DNA of 64,000 bases from an uncultured Paracoccaceae bacterium (GTDB taxonomy: Bacteria > Pseudomonadota > Alphaproteobacteria > Rhodobacterales > Rhodobacteraceae): assembly GCA_947503765.1 (NCBI GenBank), contig CANNFA010000001.1, forward strand, positions 620,001 through 684,000, in the 5' to 3' direction. Made by a program: the position numbers and the translations under genes. How positions within the stretch are numbered: position 1 is the first letter of the stretch; each line of letters starts with the position of its first letter. A model generated the notes under the pieces. It was given only the letters and a program-made list of their open reading frames with translations. It did no database searches and was not told the origin of the DNA. Positions 16,340 to 26,162 of this stretch are shown here, piece after piece.

Positions 16340-17293
16340 CTACCGCCAGTCGAAGAAATCCGGGCCCGCCCGCTCCAGCAGGCGCGCGGCCATCTCGCGG
16401 CCCATCGCGGCCCCGTCCTGGGCCGCGCCGCGCATGTCGTCGGCCAGCGCCTCGGTCCCGTCGGTGCGCAGGATCTCGCCTCGCAGGCGCAGCGCGCCGC
16501 CCTCCAGCTCGGCCAGCCCGGCGATCGGCGTCTCGCACGAGCCGTCCAGCGCCGCCAGGAATGCCCGCTCCGCCGCGAGCCGCAGGGCGGTATCCGTGTC
16601 GTGGATCGCCTCCAGCAGCGCGGCCACGGCGGTGTCGTCCGCGCGCCGCTCGATCCCGATGGCGCCCTGCGCGATGGCCGGCAGCATCTCTTCGGGGGCG
16701 ACGGCGAGATGCGGGATTTCCTCGGGGCGGCCCAGCCGTTTCAACCCGGCCATGGCCAGGAACGTCGCCTCGGCCACGCCGTCCGCCAGCTTCTTGAGCC
16801 GGGTCTGCACGTTGCCGCGAAACTCCACCACCCTGAGGTCGGGCCGCCGGGAGAGCACCTGCGCGCGGCGCCGCAGGCTCGACGTGCCGACCACAGCGCC
16901 CTTCGGCAGATCGGCAAGCCGGCCGGGCACGGGCGCCACGAAGGCATCGCGCGGATCCTCGCGCGGCAGGTAGCAGTCCAGCACCAGGCCGGCGGGCTGC
17001 TCGGTCGGCATGTCCTTCATCGAATGCACCGCGATGTCGATGCCGCCGTCGAGGAGCTGCTCTTCGATCTCGCGGGTGAACAGGCCCTTGTTGCCGATCT
17101 CCTTCAGGGGGCGATCCTGCGCGATCATGCGCGCATTGTCGCCGGTGGTGCGGATCGGCACGATCTCGAACGCGGTCTCCGGCAGGCCCGACGCGGCGGC
17201 GAGGCGGCCGCGCGTCTCATGTGCCTGGGCCAGCGCCAGCGGCGAGCCGCGGGTGCCGATCCGCATCGGGCGGGAAGGGTCTGGCATGGTCAT
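16340..17293 (-). CDS. hemC: Hydroxymethylbilane synthase (porphobilinogen deaminase)
   Basis: A 317-residue cytosolic enzyme that polymerises four porphobilinogens into hydroxymethylbilane for heme, bacteriochlorophyll and cobalamin synthesis. RIGTRGSPLALAQAHETR at the N-terminus, FTREIEEQLLDGGIDIAVHS (with the catalytic Asp region), VGTSSLRRRAQVL and the cofactor-binding Cys near DGSCETPIAG are all present. A second ATG two codons in (17287) is an equally good start. It is divergent from hemE across 114 bases. Confidence 0.97.
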   Translation of the reverse strand: MTMPDPSRPMRIGTRGSPLALAQAHETRGRLAAASGLPETAFEIVPIRTTGDNARMIAQDRPLKEIGNKGLFTREIEEQLLDGGIDIAVHSMKDMPTEQPAGLVLDCYLPREDPRDAFVAPVPGRLADLPKGAVVGTSSLRRRAQVLSRRPDLRVVEFRGNVQTRLKKLADGVAEATFLAMAGLKRLGRPEEIPHLAVAPEEMLPAIAQGAIGIERRADDTAVAALLEAIHDTDTALRLAAERAFLAALDGSCETPIAGLAELEGGALRLRGEILRTDGTEALADDMRGAAQDGAAMGREMAARLLERAGPDFFDWR

Positions 17294-17407
17294 GGCCCCG
17301 CTTTAGCCGCGCCGCCGCGCGCCTTCAACGCGATATCGGCCGGCCGGATATCGGCTTGACTCGCCCGCCGCCGCGCGGGACCACCGGGTCCGGCAAGGAG
17401 AGGACGA

Positions 17408-18436
17408 ATGACGAGCAAGAAAATCCTGGCGGCGCTTGCGGGCGAAGCGCATGAGGTTCCGCCGGTCTGGCTGATGCGGCAGGCGGGACGGTACCTGCCG
17501 GAATACAAGGCGACGCGCGCGAAGGCGGGCGATTTCCTGTCGCTGTGTTACACGCCCGATCTGGCGGCCGAAGTGACGCTTCAGCCGATCCGCCGCTACG
17601 GCTTTGACGGCGCGATCCTGTTCGCCGACATCCTGCTGGTGCCGCAGGCGCTGGGGGCCGATCTGTGGTTCGTCACCGGCGAGGGGCCGCGCCTGTCCAC
17701 AATCGACGGGCAGGCCGATTTCGACGCGCTGAAACCGGCCGGCGCCGTGCACGACACCCTCTCGCCGGTCTACGAGACGCTGCGCATCCTGACCGGCGAA
17801 TTGCCGCCCGAGACGACGCTGATCGGCTTTGCCGGGGCGCCGTGGACGGTGGCGACCTACATGATCGCCGGGCGCGGCACGCCCGACCAGGCGCCGGCCC
17901 ATGCCCTGCGCACAGGCAACCCGGCGCTGTTCGACGCGCTGATGGACCGGATCACCGAGGCGACCATCCTGTACCTGTCCGCGCAGATCGAGGCCGGGGC
18001 CGAGGTGGTCAAGCTTTTCGACAGCTGGGCCGGCTCGCTGCCCGCCGATGCGTTTGAGACCTACGCGGTCGCGCCCGTCCGCCGCATCATCGCCGCGCTG
18101 AAGGAGCGGTATCCGGACATCCCCGTCATCGCCTTCCCGCGCGAGGCCGGCCGGGCCTATGCCGGCTATGCGCGCGCCACGGGCGCCGATTGCGTCGCGC
18201 TGGACAATTCGGTGAACGCGGATTGGGCGGCGCGCGAGGTGCAATGCGACGGCTGCGTGCAGGGCAATCTGGACCCGAAGCTGATGATCACCGGCGGTCA
18301 GGACCTGGTGGACGAGACGCGACGCATCGTGCGCGCCTTTTCGGGCGGGCCGCACATCTTCAACCTCGGCCACGGGATCACGCCCGAGGCCGACCCCGAG
18401 AACGTGCACCGCATGCTGGAGGCGATACGGGGATAA
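17408..18436 (+). CDS. hemE: Uroporphyrinogen decarboxylase
   Basis: A 342-residue enzyme converting uroporphyrinogen III to coproporphyrinogen III. It has the N-terminal signature [20 protein letters not shown], the acidic [12 protein letters not shown] segment, [14 protein letters not shown], and the C-terminal [29 protein letters not shown] lies 4-10 bases before the ATG. It is divergent from hemC, and the product feeds HemF, encoded 200 bases downstream on the other strand. Confidence 0.98.
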   Translation: MTSKKILAALAGEAHEVPPVWLMRQAGRYLPEYKATRAKAGDFLSLCYTPDLAAEVTLQPIRRYGFDGAILFADILLVPQALGADLWFVTGEGPRLSTIDGQADFDALKPAGAVHDTLSPVYETLRILTGELPPETTLIGFAGAPWTVATYMIAGRGTPDQAPAHALRTGNPALFDALMDRITEATILYLSAQIEAGAEVVKLFDSWAGSLPADAFETYAVAPVRRIIAALKERYPDIPVIAFPREAGRAYAGYARATGADCVALDNSVNADWAAREVQCDGCVQGNLDPKLMITGGQDLVDETRRIVRAFSGGPHIFNLGHGITPEADPENVHRMLEAIRG

Positions 18437-18514
18437 CGGCGGCTGAATGGACGCTGCCGCCGGATCCGGGGCGGGGCGCTCTGGATGGCAAAGGCCGCTC
18501 TGGATGGCAGGGGC

Positions 18515-18568
18515 GGGAGCGAGGGGCCAGCCCCTCGCGCTCCCCGGGATATTTTGAAACCGAAGAAG
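18515..18568 (+). repeat. Extragenic palindromic element with CGGGATATTTT core, past hemE
   Basis: A strong hairpin (GGGAGCGAGGGG at 18515-18526 pairing with 18531-18544, one bulge) is followed by CGGGATATTTTGAAACC and then GAAGAAG. A very similar block in the opposite orientation occurs at 30981-31048. Its position ~80 bases past hemE could let it act as a transcription end or mRNA-stabilising structure. The family-level function is not established here. Confidence 0.6.
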
Positions 18569-18647
18569 ACGGGCGATGGTTCAGGTCAGGCGTCGACAGG
18601 GGCTGTGCCGCGGTGACGGCATGCGGGGCAAGATCAGGCAGAGTCGT

Positions 18648-19538
18648 CTACACCCATTTCGCCAGCGGCGGCAGGCTCATCAGTACCGCGTCGGGATCGT
18701 GCGACGTGGCCAGCCCGAACTTCGTGCCCCGGTCGTAGACCAGGTTGTACTCGGCATAGAGCCCGCGGTGGATCAGTTGCACATCGCGGTCGGCCTCGGT
18801 CCAGGGGGCGGCGCGGCGGCGCTCGATCAGGGGCAGGAAGGCGGGCAGGAAGGCACTGCCGACATCACGGGTGAAGGCGAAATCGGCCTCCCAGTCGCCG
18901 GAATTCAGATCGTCGTAGAAGATGCCCCCGACGCCGCGCGCGCGGCCCCGATGCGGGATGAAGAAATACTCGTCGGCCCAGGCCTTGAAACGCGGGTAGA
19001 CATCGGCGCCGTGCGGGTCGCAATGCGCCTTGAGCACGGCGTGGAAGGCGGCCGTGTCCGCGTCATAGGGAATCGCGGGGTTCAGGTCGGCGCCGCCGCC
19101 GAACCACCAGGCGTTCGGGGTCCAGAACATCCTCGTGTTCATGTGCACGGCCGGGCAATGCGGGTTCTGCATATGCGCGACCAGGCTGATGCCCGAGGCC
19201 CAGAAGCGCGGATCGTCCTCGATCCCCGGCACACCGCGGGCGGCCATGCTTTGCTGCGCGGCCTGGCCCAGCTCGCCATGGACGGTCGACACGTTCACGC
19301 CCACCTTCTCGAACACCCGGCCGCCGCGCATCACGCTCATCAGCCCGCCGCCGGCATCCTCGCCCGCGCCGCCCTTGCGGCGGGTGCGCGTCACCTCGAA
19401 CCGGCCGGCGCCGGCATCGGCGCGCGGTCCGGCGAGATGGCTGTCTTCCAGCGCCTCGAAGGCGGTCACGATCTCGTCCCTCAGGCCCCCGAACCAGGCG
19501 GAGGCACGGGACTTGCGGTCGTCGAACGGGTCGGACAT
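18648..19538 (-). CDS. hemF: Oxygen-dependent coproporphyrinogen III oxidase
   Basis: A 296-residue enzyme that uses O2 to decarboxylate two propionates of coproporphyrinogen III. Diagnostic blocks are GGGLMSVMRGGRVFEKVGVN, SLVAHMQNPHCPAVHMNTRM, WWFGGGADLNPAIPY, and RGLYAEYNLVYDRGTKFGL near the end. The start ATG (MSDPFDDRK) is chosen by homology, since the frame runs open upstream but is not conserved. It presupposes aerobic growth. An oxygen-independent HemN is not in the window. Confidence 0.97.
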   Translation of the reverse strand: MSDPFDDRKSRASAWFGGLRDEIVTAFEALEDSHLAGPRADAGAGRFEVTRTRRKGGAGEDAGGGLMSVMRGGRVFEKVGVNVSTVHGELGQAAQQSMAARGVPGIEDDPRFWASGISLVAHMQNPHCPAVHMNTRMFWTPNAWWFGGGADLNPAIPYDADTAAFHAVLKAHCDPHGADVYPRFKAWADEYFFIPHRGRARGVGGIFYDDLNSGDWEADFAFTRDVGSAFLPAFLPLIERRRAAPWTEADRDVQLIHRGLYAEYNLVYDRGTKFGLATSHDPDAVLMSLPPLAKWV

Positions 19539-19617
19539 GGGCGCGCTCCTGCGTTTTCGGGCGTGATGGGCGGGATCGGCGCCGGCGTCAACCGGCGCGG
19601 CCGGCCCGAACGCGCCC

Positions 19618-20844
19618 TCAGAACTTCGGCCGGCCGAACTGCCAGTCGGGCCAATGCTTGCGCATCTCGGAGGCGTCGTCGCGCACCGCGCGGTCCAGCG
19701 TCCTGAAATTCCCGTGAAGCCGCGCCAGCGCGCCGCGGTCCAGCGTGACACCCAGCCCCGGCCCATCCGGCAGGGGCAGCGCGCCGCCCTCGAAGGCCAG
19801 CTTGCCGCCCTCGATCACCTCGTCGGTCTGCCACGGGCTGTGGGTGTCGCAATCGTAGCTCAGGTTCGGGGTCGCGGCGGCCAGATGCGCCATCGCCGCC
19901 AGGCTGATGCCGAGATGCGAGTTGGAATGCATCGACAGCCCCAGCCCCCAGACCCGGCAGATCTTGGCCAGATCGCGGCTGGCCTTCAACCCGCCCCAGT
20001 AATGATGGTCCGACAGGATCACCCGAAAGCCGTCCTGCGCCATGTTCGGCGGCAGGTGAGCCGGTTCGACCACATACATGTTGGTGGCCAGCGGAATGTC
20101 GGTGGCCGCCTGCACCACGGCGTTGCCGGCGATCCCTACGGTCGGATCCTCCAGGTATTCCACCAGCCCGTCCAGCCGCGGCAGCAGCGCGAGCGCCGTG
20201 TGGACATGCCAGCCGCCATTCGGGTCGATCCTGAGCGGCGCGTCCGGGAACGCGGCGCGCAGCGCCTCGAGGCCCGCGATCTCGGCCTCCGGCTCCAGCA
20301 CGCCGGCCTTGAGCTTGAGCGCGCGAAAGCCGTGCGCATCGACCATGCGCCGCGCCTCGTCCACCAGTTGTTCGGGGCTCAGCACCTCGCCCCATTCGTC
20401 CGCGGCCGCACCGGCATGGCCGGCGAACTTGTAGAACAGGTAGGCGGAGAACGGCACGTTGGCCCGCACCTGTCCGCCCAGCATGTCCACCACGCGCTGG
20501 CCGGTCGCCTTGCCCAGCGCGTCCCACATCGCCACCTCGACCGCACCGCCGACCCTGAGGCGCAAGGCGGCAGGCGCGGCGGGAAGCGCGGTGCGGGTCC
20601 GCGCCCAGAGGCCGTTCAGGTCGAACACCGCCAAGCCCCGGCAGCGCGGCCCCAGCGCCGCCAGCCCGTCCAGCACGTCGCGCGTGCCATAACTTTCGCC
20701 CAGCCCGACCACGCCATCCTCGGTCTCGACCTCGATGATCGAGCGCAGGGCGAGCGGCTGGTGGCAGCCGGCATTGTTCAGCAGCGGCGGGTCGGCAAAG
20801 GCGATGGGGGTGACGCGGATATCGGCGATGCGCAGGTCAGGCAT
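19618..20844 (-). CDS. Glucarate dehydratase-like enolase-superfamily enzyme
   Basis: A 408-residue barrel enzyme of the GlucD branch. The E. coli GudD landmarks are present: LLNNAGCHQP near the N-terminus, catalytic FRALKLKAGVL (KxK), RIDPNGGW (metal Asp), a YLED metal site, LATNMYVV (metal Asn), and MHSNSHLGIS with the catalytic His, then CDTHSPWQ. GudD dehydrates D-glucarate to 5-dehydro-4-deoxyglucarate. A related aldarate may be used instead. It starts 8 bases inside the previous gene and is the last gene of the minus arm of the sugar-acid locus. Confidence 0.85.
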   Translation of the reverse strand: MPDLRIADIRVTPIAFADPPLLNNAGCHQPLALRSIIEVETEDGVVGLGESYGTRDVLDGLAALGPRCRGLAVFDLNGLWARTRTALPAAPAALRLRVGGAVEVAMWDALGKATGQRVVDMLGGQVRANVPFSAYLFYKFAGHAGAAADEWGEVLSPEQLVDEARRMVDAHGFRALKLKAGVLEPEAEIAGLEALRAAFPDAPLRIDPNGGWHVHTALALLPRLDGLVEYLEDPTVGIAGNAVVQAATDIPLATNMYVVEPAHLPPNMAQDGFRVILSDHHYWGGLKASRDLAKICRVWGLGLSMHSNSHLGISLAAMAHLAAATPNLSYDCDTHSPWQTDEVIEGGKLAFEGGALPLPDGPGLGVTLDRGALARLHGNFRTLDRAVRDDASEMRKHWPDWQFGRPKF

Positions 20845-21991
20845 TGACGCGGTTCCCCTCGATATAGGCCATGTCCAGATCCTGCCCCAGGCCGGGCACG
20901 TCGCGGCCATGCACATAGCCGTCCGCGTCCATCTCGTCGTCGATCCGGTTCTGGAACTCCCTGGGCTTGTCGTAGTCGATGAACGGATGCAGCAGGCCGC
21001 GTTCGTAGAACGACGTGTTGGGGATCGCCAGAGCCACGGCGAGGTTGCCTGCCCCGGTGCCGTGGATCTCGCAATTCATGTGAAAGCTCTCGGCCATCAT
21101 CGCGCATTTCATCGCCGGGGTGATGCCGCCCACATCCTCGACCCCCGAGCGCACGATATCGCAGGCATCGTGCCGCACCCATTCGGCGCGGGTCCAGTGC
21201 TTGCCGGTCATCGTCTCTGGCCCGAGGATGTTCAGCCGGGTATTGGCCGTCAGCCATTTGTAGGAGGACATCGACGCCTCTTCCATCGGCTCTTCCATCC
21301 AGGCGAAATCCAGCCCGGCCAGCTTTTCCGCCAGCCACAGCGTTTCGGTGCGCGAATAGAAATGGTGCGGATCCAGCATCAGCGGGATGTCCGGGCCGAC
21401 CGCCTCGCGGACGGCGGCGCACGCCTTGTAGTCCATCCGCACATCCGGCGCGCCGGGCACCGGGGGCATCCAGCCATGCAGCTTGACCGCCTTGTAGCCG
21501 CGCGTGTTCACCATCCAGTCGGCGAAGCGGGCGTAATCCTCGGGCGTGGCCAGCCCGCCCTCCAGGTCGTCGCCGCACATGGTCGAACCGTAGGCGAGGA
21601 TTTTCTCGCGGTAGCCGCCCAGCAGTTTCCACACCGGCAGCCCCGCCGCCTTGCCCTTCAGATCCCACAGCGCCAGGTCGACCGCGCAAAGCAGCCGGTC
21701 GGTCAGCCGTCCGCCCCCCAGACGCTGCCACTTGTAGATCGCGTACCACAGCGCCTCGCCCCGCAGCGGATCGCGCCCGACCAGGTTCGGGCGGATGAAG
21801 CGGTCCAGCAGATCCTCCTGCACCTGCGCGGCGGCGCAGATCACCTGCCCCGTGGTTCCATCATCGCAGATGATGCGCAACAGCGCACTTTGCGTTTCGC
21901 TTTGCGGGCCGGGATGGCCGTGCCCGTCGCTGTCGCGCACCGTGTTGGTGGTGTGGCGGAATATCGTGGTTTCTATCGTCTCGATCTTCAT
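20837..21991 (-). CDS. Mandelate racemase/muconate lactonizing family protein, substrate unknown
   Basis: A 384-residue enolase-superfamily protein. The capping domain is at ~1-125 (SALLRIICDDGTTGQV). The barrel has YKAVKLHGW (K-x-H rather than K-x-K), LMLDPHHFY (metal Asp), WMEEPM (metal Glu), GPETMTG (metal Glu) and CEIHGTGAGN (candidate base His). The segment aligned with the usual QPD of the Asp-His dyad reads RSGVEDVGGIT, so the normal Asp is missing or shifted by a few residues. It is probably a sugar-acid dehydratase or epimerase, but I cannot name the substrate. ATGA overlap with the upstream gene shows translational coupling. Confidence 0.8.
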   Translation of the reverse strand: MKIETIETTIFRHTTNTVRDSDGHGHPGPQSETQSALLRIICDDGTTGQVICAAAQVQEDLLDRFIRPNLVGRDPLRGEALWYAIYKWQRLGGGRLTDRLLCAVDLALWDLKGKAAGLPVWKLLGGYREKILAYGSTMCGDDLEGGLATPEDYARFADWMVNTRGYKAVKLHGWMPPVPGAPDVRMDYKACAAVREAVGPDIPLMLDPHHFYSRTETLWLAEKLAGLDFAWMEEPMEEASMSSYKWLTANTRLNILGPETMTGKHWTRAEWVRHDACDIVRSGVEDVGGITPAMKCAMMAESFHMNCEIHGTGAGNLAVALAIPNTSFYERGLLHPFIDYDKPREFQNRIDDEMDADGYVHGRDVPGLGQDLDMAYIEGNRVNA

Positions 21992-23229
21992 TCGCTGTTT
22001 CCTGACCGGGGAAGGGAATCGTGCGCAGGCCGGCGCAAGCTGCGGGCGCGGGCGCGGCGGGTCTGGACGTGGACCGCCTCGGACGCGGTGCCGGGCGCAT
22101 AGGCGCGGCCGTCATCGGGTGGCGGCGCTGCGACATTGCGAACCGAGGGATACTTGGCGATCTCGTCCCTGACCAGGTCGACCCCCAGGCCGGGCGCGGT
22201 CGGGATTGGCAGGCATCCGTTCTCGACCTTCAGCACCGGCGCGACGACCTCGTAGCGTCCCGGCCAGTCGAACTCGATCCGCTCCAGTAGCAGGGCGTTG
22301 GGCACCGTCGCCATGACGTGCAAAGCCGCGAATTCCGCCACCGGCCCGAGCGAGCCGGAATGCGGCGCCAGCATGATCCCGTGCGTCTCTGCCATGGCGG
22401 CGATCTTGCGCATCTGGGTGATGCCGCCGGCGCGGCCGGTATCGGGCTGGATCACGTCGACCAGGTCGCGCTCGATATAGTCGCGGCAGCCATGAGCCGT
22501 GCCGACCCGTTCGCCCGCGGCCAGCGGCACCGCCACCTCGCCGCGCACCCGCGCCAGCATGTCCAGGTTTTCCGGCGGCACCGGGTCTTCGTAGAACAGC
22601 AGGTCGAACGCTTCCAGTTCGCGCCCGATCAGGATCGCGTCCTGCGCCGTCATCCAGCTTGGCCCGTGCGCGTCAACCGCCAGATCGACATCCGGCCCGA
22701 TCGCATCGCGCAGGCGCGCCACGCGGTCCAGATCGACGATGCCGGTGAACGGCGTCTTGATCGCGGTATAGCCGAGATCGGTCAGCGCCTTCGCCTCCTC
22801 CGGCGTATGCGCGTGGCCGTAGACCGGGATGCGCTCGCGGATCGCGCCGCCCAGCAATTGCCAGACCGGCGCGCCCAGCACCTTGCCCTTGATGTCCCAC
22901 AGCGCCATCTCGATCCCGCTCAGCGCGCCCGAGCCGACCGTGCCGGTCAGCCCGTGGCCCAGGATGGCGCGGTAGCATTGGCCCCACAGCCGGTCGATAT
23001 GCGCGGGATCGGCACCGATCAGCACATGCGCAAGGTCGCTCACGGCCGTTTCCACCACGCGCGGCCAGCCGGAACATTCGCCGATGCCGGTGATCCCCTC
23101 GTCCGTCTCGATCTCGACGAACAGCCAGTTGCGCGAGCCGCGGAAATCGGCATCGGCCCCCATCGCGCGCGTCAGGTCGGGCCGCGCGCCCGCCTGCATC
23201 AGCCATGTCTTCACATCGGTGATCTTCAT
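21988..23229 (-). CDS. Galactonate dehydratase-like enolase-superfamily enzyme
   Basis: A 413-residue protein close in layout to DgoD. It has [29 protein letters not shown] (metal Asp and catalytic His, D-x-H), [27 protein letters not shown] (dyad Asp) and [11 protein letters not shown] (catalytic His). DgoD dehydrates D-galactonate to 2-keto-3-deoxygalactonate. Neighbouring dgoK fits such a product, but D-x-H dehydratases act on several aldonates. The last ~35 residues (arginine-rich, [14 protein letters not shown]) extend beyond the family's usual end. It overlaps the ATPase gene as ATGA. Confidence 0.82.
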   Translation of the reverse strand: MKITDVKTWLMQAGARPDLTRAMGADADFRGSRNWLFVEIETDEGITGIGECSGWPRVVETAVSDLAHVLIGADPAHIDRLWGQCYRAILGHGLTGTVGSGALSGIEMALWDIKGKVLGAPVWQLLGGAIRERIPVYGHAHTPEEAKALTDLGYTAIKTPFTGIVDLDRVARLRDAIGPDVDLAVDAHGPSWMTAQDAILIGRELEAFDLLFYEDPVPPENLDMLARVRGEVAVPLAAGERVGTAHGCRDYIERDLVDVIQPDTGRAGGITQMRKIAAMAETHGIMLAPHSGSLGPVAEFAALHVMATVPNALLLERIEFDWPGRYEVVAPVLKVENGCLPIPTAPGLGVDLVRDEIAKYPSVRNVAAPPPDDGRAYAPGTASEAVHVQTRRARARSLRRPAHDSLPRSGNSE

Positions 23230-24908
23230 GCCGGCTCCTGGTATCTGTGCCGCTGGCGGGTGCCGCGCTGCGTGGGGTCGGAAATCGGGACCGAGGACAG
23301 CAGCGCCTTCGTGTAGGGATGCTGCGGGTCGGTGATGATCTGCTCGGTCTCGCCGATCTCGACGATCCGGCCCTTGAACATCACCGCCACCCGGTCGCAG
23401 AAATACCGGATCACCGCCATGTCGTGGCTGATGAAGATGAAGGACAGCCCCATCTCGGCCTGAAGCCGCAGCAGAAGGTCCAGCACCTGGGTGCGGATCG
23501 ACACGTCCAGCGCGCTGGTCGGCTCGTCCGCAATCACCAGCTTCGGCTCCAGCGCGATGGCGCGGGCGACGACGATGCGCTGCCGCTGGCCGCCGGAAAA
23601 GGCGTGGGGATAGCGTTCCATCATGCCCGGATCGAGACCCACTTCGGTCAGCAGCTTTGCCACCCGCGCCTCCAGCGCCTTGCCCGAGGCGACGTTGTTG
23701 ACGATCAGCGGCTCGGCGATCAGCTGCTTGACGGTCATGCGCGGGTTCAGCGACGCGAACGGATCCTGAAAGATCATGCGGATCTGCTTGCGCGTATCGC
23801 GCAGCTCCGCCTTGCCGGCACGGATCAGGTCCTGGCCATTGTAATCGACGGAGCCGCCCTGCGGATCGTAGACACGGGCGATGCAGCGCCCGACCGTGGT
23901 CTTGCCCGACCCGCTTTCGCCGACAATGCCCAACGCCTCGCCCTGCCGCAGATCGAAACTGATGCCGTCGACAGCTTTGGTCACATCCGTCACGCGCTGC
24001 AAAAACCCCTCGCGCTTTTCGAAATGCAGTTGCAGATCGCGCACCTTCAGGATGTCGCCCGAATCCGGGGCCGGGCGCACCTTTGCGGCCGCCGGTTCCT
24101 CCAGCCGTTTGACCGCGCCCAGAAGCTGCCTTGTGTAGGGATGACCCGGCGCGTCGAAGATCCGGTGCACATCGCCCTTCTCGACGACATGGCCCTTTTC
24201 CATCACCACGACCTCGTCGGCGATTTCCGCCACGACCCCCATGTCATGGGTGATGAACATGATCGCCATGCCGAGATCACGCTGCAGTCCCGCCATCAAA
24301 TCGAGGATCTCGGCCTGCGTGGTCACGTCCAGCGCCGTCGTCGGCTCGTCCGCGATCAGAACGTCGGGCCGGCAGGACAGCGCCATCGCGATCATCGCGC
24401 GCTGCCGCATGCCGCCCGAGAATTCGAAGGCGTAGCGGTCAAGCGCCTTCTCCGGCGTCGGGATCTCGACCTGGCGCAGCGCCTCCTCGGCCATCTGGCG
24501 GGCGTCCTTCTTCGACACGTCGCGGTGCAGGCGGATCGCCTCGACGATCTGGTTGCCGATGGTGTGGACGGGCGACAGCGACGACATCGGCTCCTGAAAG
24601 ATCATTCCGATCCGACCGCCGCGAATGTCGCGGATCTGCTTGCCGCGCGGGTCCATCGCGGTCAGATCCACCGTCTCCTCGCCGTCCGGCGTGAACAGGA
24701 TCCGCCCGCCGTTGATGACGCCCGGCGGCGGTACCATGTTCAGGATCGTGCGCGCGGTAACGGATTTGCCCGATCCGCTTTCGCCCACGACGCAGGTCGT
24801 CTTGCCGCGATGCAGATCGAAGCTGATCCCGTGCAGCACGTCCACCCTGCCCTGCCGCATGGAAAAGCCGACATTCAGGTCCTGGATCTGGATGACGGGC
24901 GTGTTCAT
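23226..24908 (-). CDS. ABC transporter ATP-binding protein, fused DppD-DppF type
   Basis: A 560-residue protein with two ABC ATPase domains in tandem (GsiA-like fusion of the DppD and DppF halves). Domain 1 has [20 protein letters not shown] and [13 protein letters not shown]. Domain 2 has [25 protein letters not shown] and [13 protein letters not shown]. Each ends in the oligopeptide-type region HPYTRQLL or HPYTKALL. It powers the import complex formed with the two permeases and binding protein encoded just upstream. The ATG at 24908 (MNTPVIQIQ), with GGGGGAA upstream, is preferred over an extension. Confidence 0.93.
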   Translation of the reverse strand: MNTPVIQIQDLNVGFSMRQGRVDVLHGISFDLHRGKTTCVVGESGSGKSVTARTILNMVPPPGVINGGRILFTPDGEETVDLTAMDPRGKQIRDIRGGRIGMIFQEPMSSLSPVHTIGNQIVEAIRLHRDVSKKDARQMAEEALRQVEIPTPEKALDRYAFEFSGGMRQRAMIAMALSCRPDVLIADEPTTALDVTTQAEILDLMAGLQRDLGMAIMFITHDMGVVAEIADEVVVMEKGHVVEKGDVHRIFDAPGHPYTRQLLGAVKRLEEPAAAKVRPAPDSGDILKVRDLQLHFEKREGFLQRVTDVTKAVDGISFDLRQGEALGIVGESGSGKTTVGRCIARVYDPQGGSVDYNGQDLIRAGKAELRDTRKQIRMIFQDPFASLNPRMTVKQLIAEPLIVNNVASGKALEARVAKLLTEVGLDPGMMERYPHAFSGGQRQRIVVARAIALEPKLVIADEPTSALDVSIRTQVLDLLLRLQAEMGLSFIFISHDMAVIRYFCDRVAVMFKGRIVEIGETEQIITDPQHPYTKALLSSVPISDPTQRGTRQRHRYQEPA

Positions 24909-24998
24909 CTGGTGCGTTCCCCCTGCCGGGCATTCGCCCTGCATGCATTTCTCCGGCACCGGACTCTTCCGGTCGCGGCCATTGCCGGTTGGCCCATC

Positions 24999-26162
24999 TC
25001 AGTGCCCATACGGATCGGCGGCATCGCGCATCCCGTCCCCGAGGAAGTTGAACGCCAGCACCGCCACCACGACGAACCCGCCGGGGATGAACAGCCACGG
25101 CGCCTGGCTGATCGAGCGGATGTTCTGCGCCTCTTTCAGCAGCACGCCCCAGGAAATCGCCGGCGGCTGCAAGCCCAGCCCCAGGAAGGACAGCGCGGTT
25201 TCGGCGAGGATCATCAGCGGGATCGCCAGCGTCAGCGAGGCGATGATGTGGCTGGTCAGGCTGGGCAGCATGTGGCGAAAGATGATCCGCCGCTCGGTCG
25301 CCCCGTCGAGGCGCGCCGCGATCACGAAGTCCTCGTTCTTCATCGCCAGGAACCGGCCCCGCACGACGCGGCCCAGTTCGGTCCAGCCGACCAGCGACAC
25401 GATCAGCGTGATCACGAAATACTGCTGGTAGACCGGCCAGCTTGGCGGCAGCGCCGCGGCCAGCGCCAGCCAGATCGGGATCGTCGGCAGGGACAGCGTG
25501 AACTCGATCAGCCGCTGGATCACCGCATCCACCCGGCCGCCGTAATAGCCCGACGCACCGCCCAGCGCGATGCCCAGAACCATGGCGATCGCCACGCCCA
25601 CCAGGCCGATCGACATCGACACCCGGGTGCCATAGATCACCCGGCTGAACATGTCCCGGCCCAGCCGGTCCGCGCCGAACAGGAAGTAGTGGTCGCGCGG
25701 CCTTTCCGTGGCCAGCAGATGCACGTTCCAGTCGAACAGCCCCCACAGCTTGTAGCTGTCGCCGCGCCCGAAGACCTGGAGGTAAATCTTCTCGCCCGAC
25801 GGCACATAGGTGATCGCCAGCGTGTCGGGGTCGCGTTCGCGGTCCATTTCCCAGACATATGGCTTGATCCGCCAGCCGCCGTCTTCCTGGCGGTCGATAA
25901 AATGGATCATCTGCGGCGGATGGAACACGGCGCGGCGGTTCTGCTCGCTCGGATCGTCGGGGGCCACGATCTCGGCGAACAGCGACACCAGGTAGAACAG
26001 CCCGATCACCCAGATTCCCACCATGGCCAGCTTGTGGCGGCGGAACGACCACCAGATCAGCTGCCACTGGCTGGCGATGGCGACATCGCGGCCGCGCGGG
26101 CCGGCCTTGGCGGCAATCGCGGGGTCGGTATCGTCCGCCATCGCGGCCTCTCGGTCAGTCAT
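24999..26162 (-). CDS. ABC transporter permease, DppC/OppC type
   Basis: A 387-residue inner-membrane protein. The first helix lies at ~45-65 (LAMVGIWVIGLFYLVSLFAE). A ~110-residue periplasmic insert follows, then HYFLFGADRLGRDMFSRVIY (the conserved G-T-D-x-x-G-R-D-x-x-S-R motif) and five more helices, with the EAA loop near FVIAARLDGATERRIIFRHM. The large periplasmic insert is longer than in peptide transporters and is seen in family-5 systems for sugars. It overlaps the preceding permease gene by 8 bases. Confidence 0.93.
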   Translation of the reverse strand: MTDREAAMADDTDPAIAAKAGPRGRDVAIASQWQLIWWSFRRHKLAMVGIWVIGLFYLVSLFAEIVAPDDPSEQNRRAVFHPPQMIHFIDRQEDGGWRIKPYVWEMDRERDPDTLAITYVPSGEKIYLQVFGRGDSYKLWGLFDWNVHLLATERPRDHYFLFGADRLGRDMFSRVIYGTRVSMSIGLVGVAIAMVLGIALGGASGYYGGRVDAVIQRLIEFTLSLPTIPIWLALAAALPPSWPVYQQYFVITLIVSLVGWTELGRVVRGRFLAMKNEDFVIAARLDGATERRIIFRHMLPSLTSHIIASLTLAIPLMILAETALSFLGLGLQPPAISWGVLLKEAQNIRSISQAPWLFIPGGFVVVAVLAFNFLGDGMRDAADPYGH

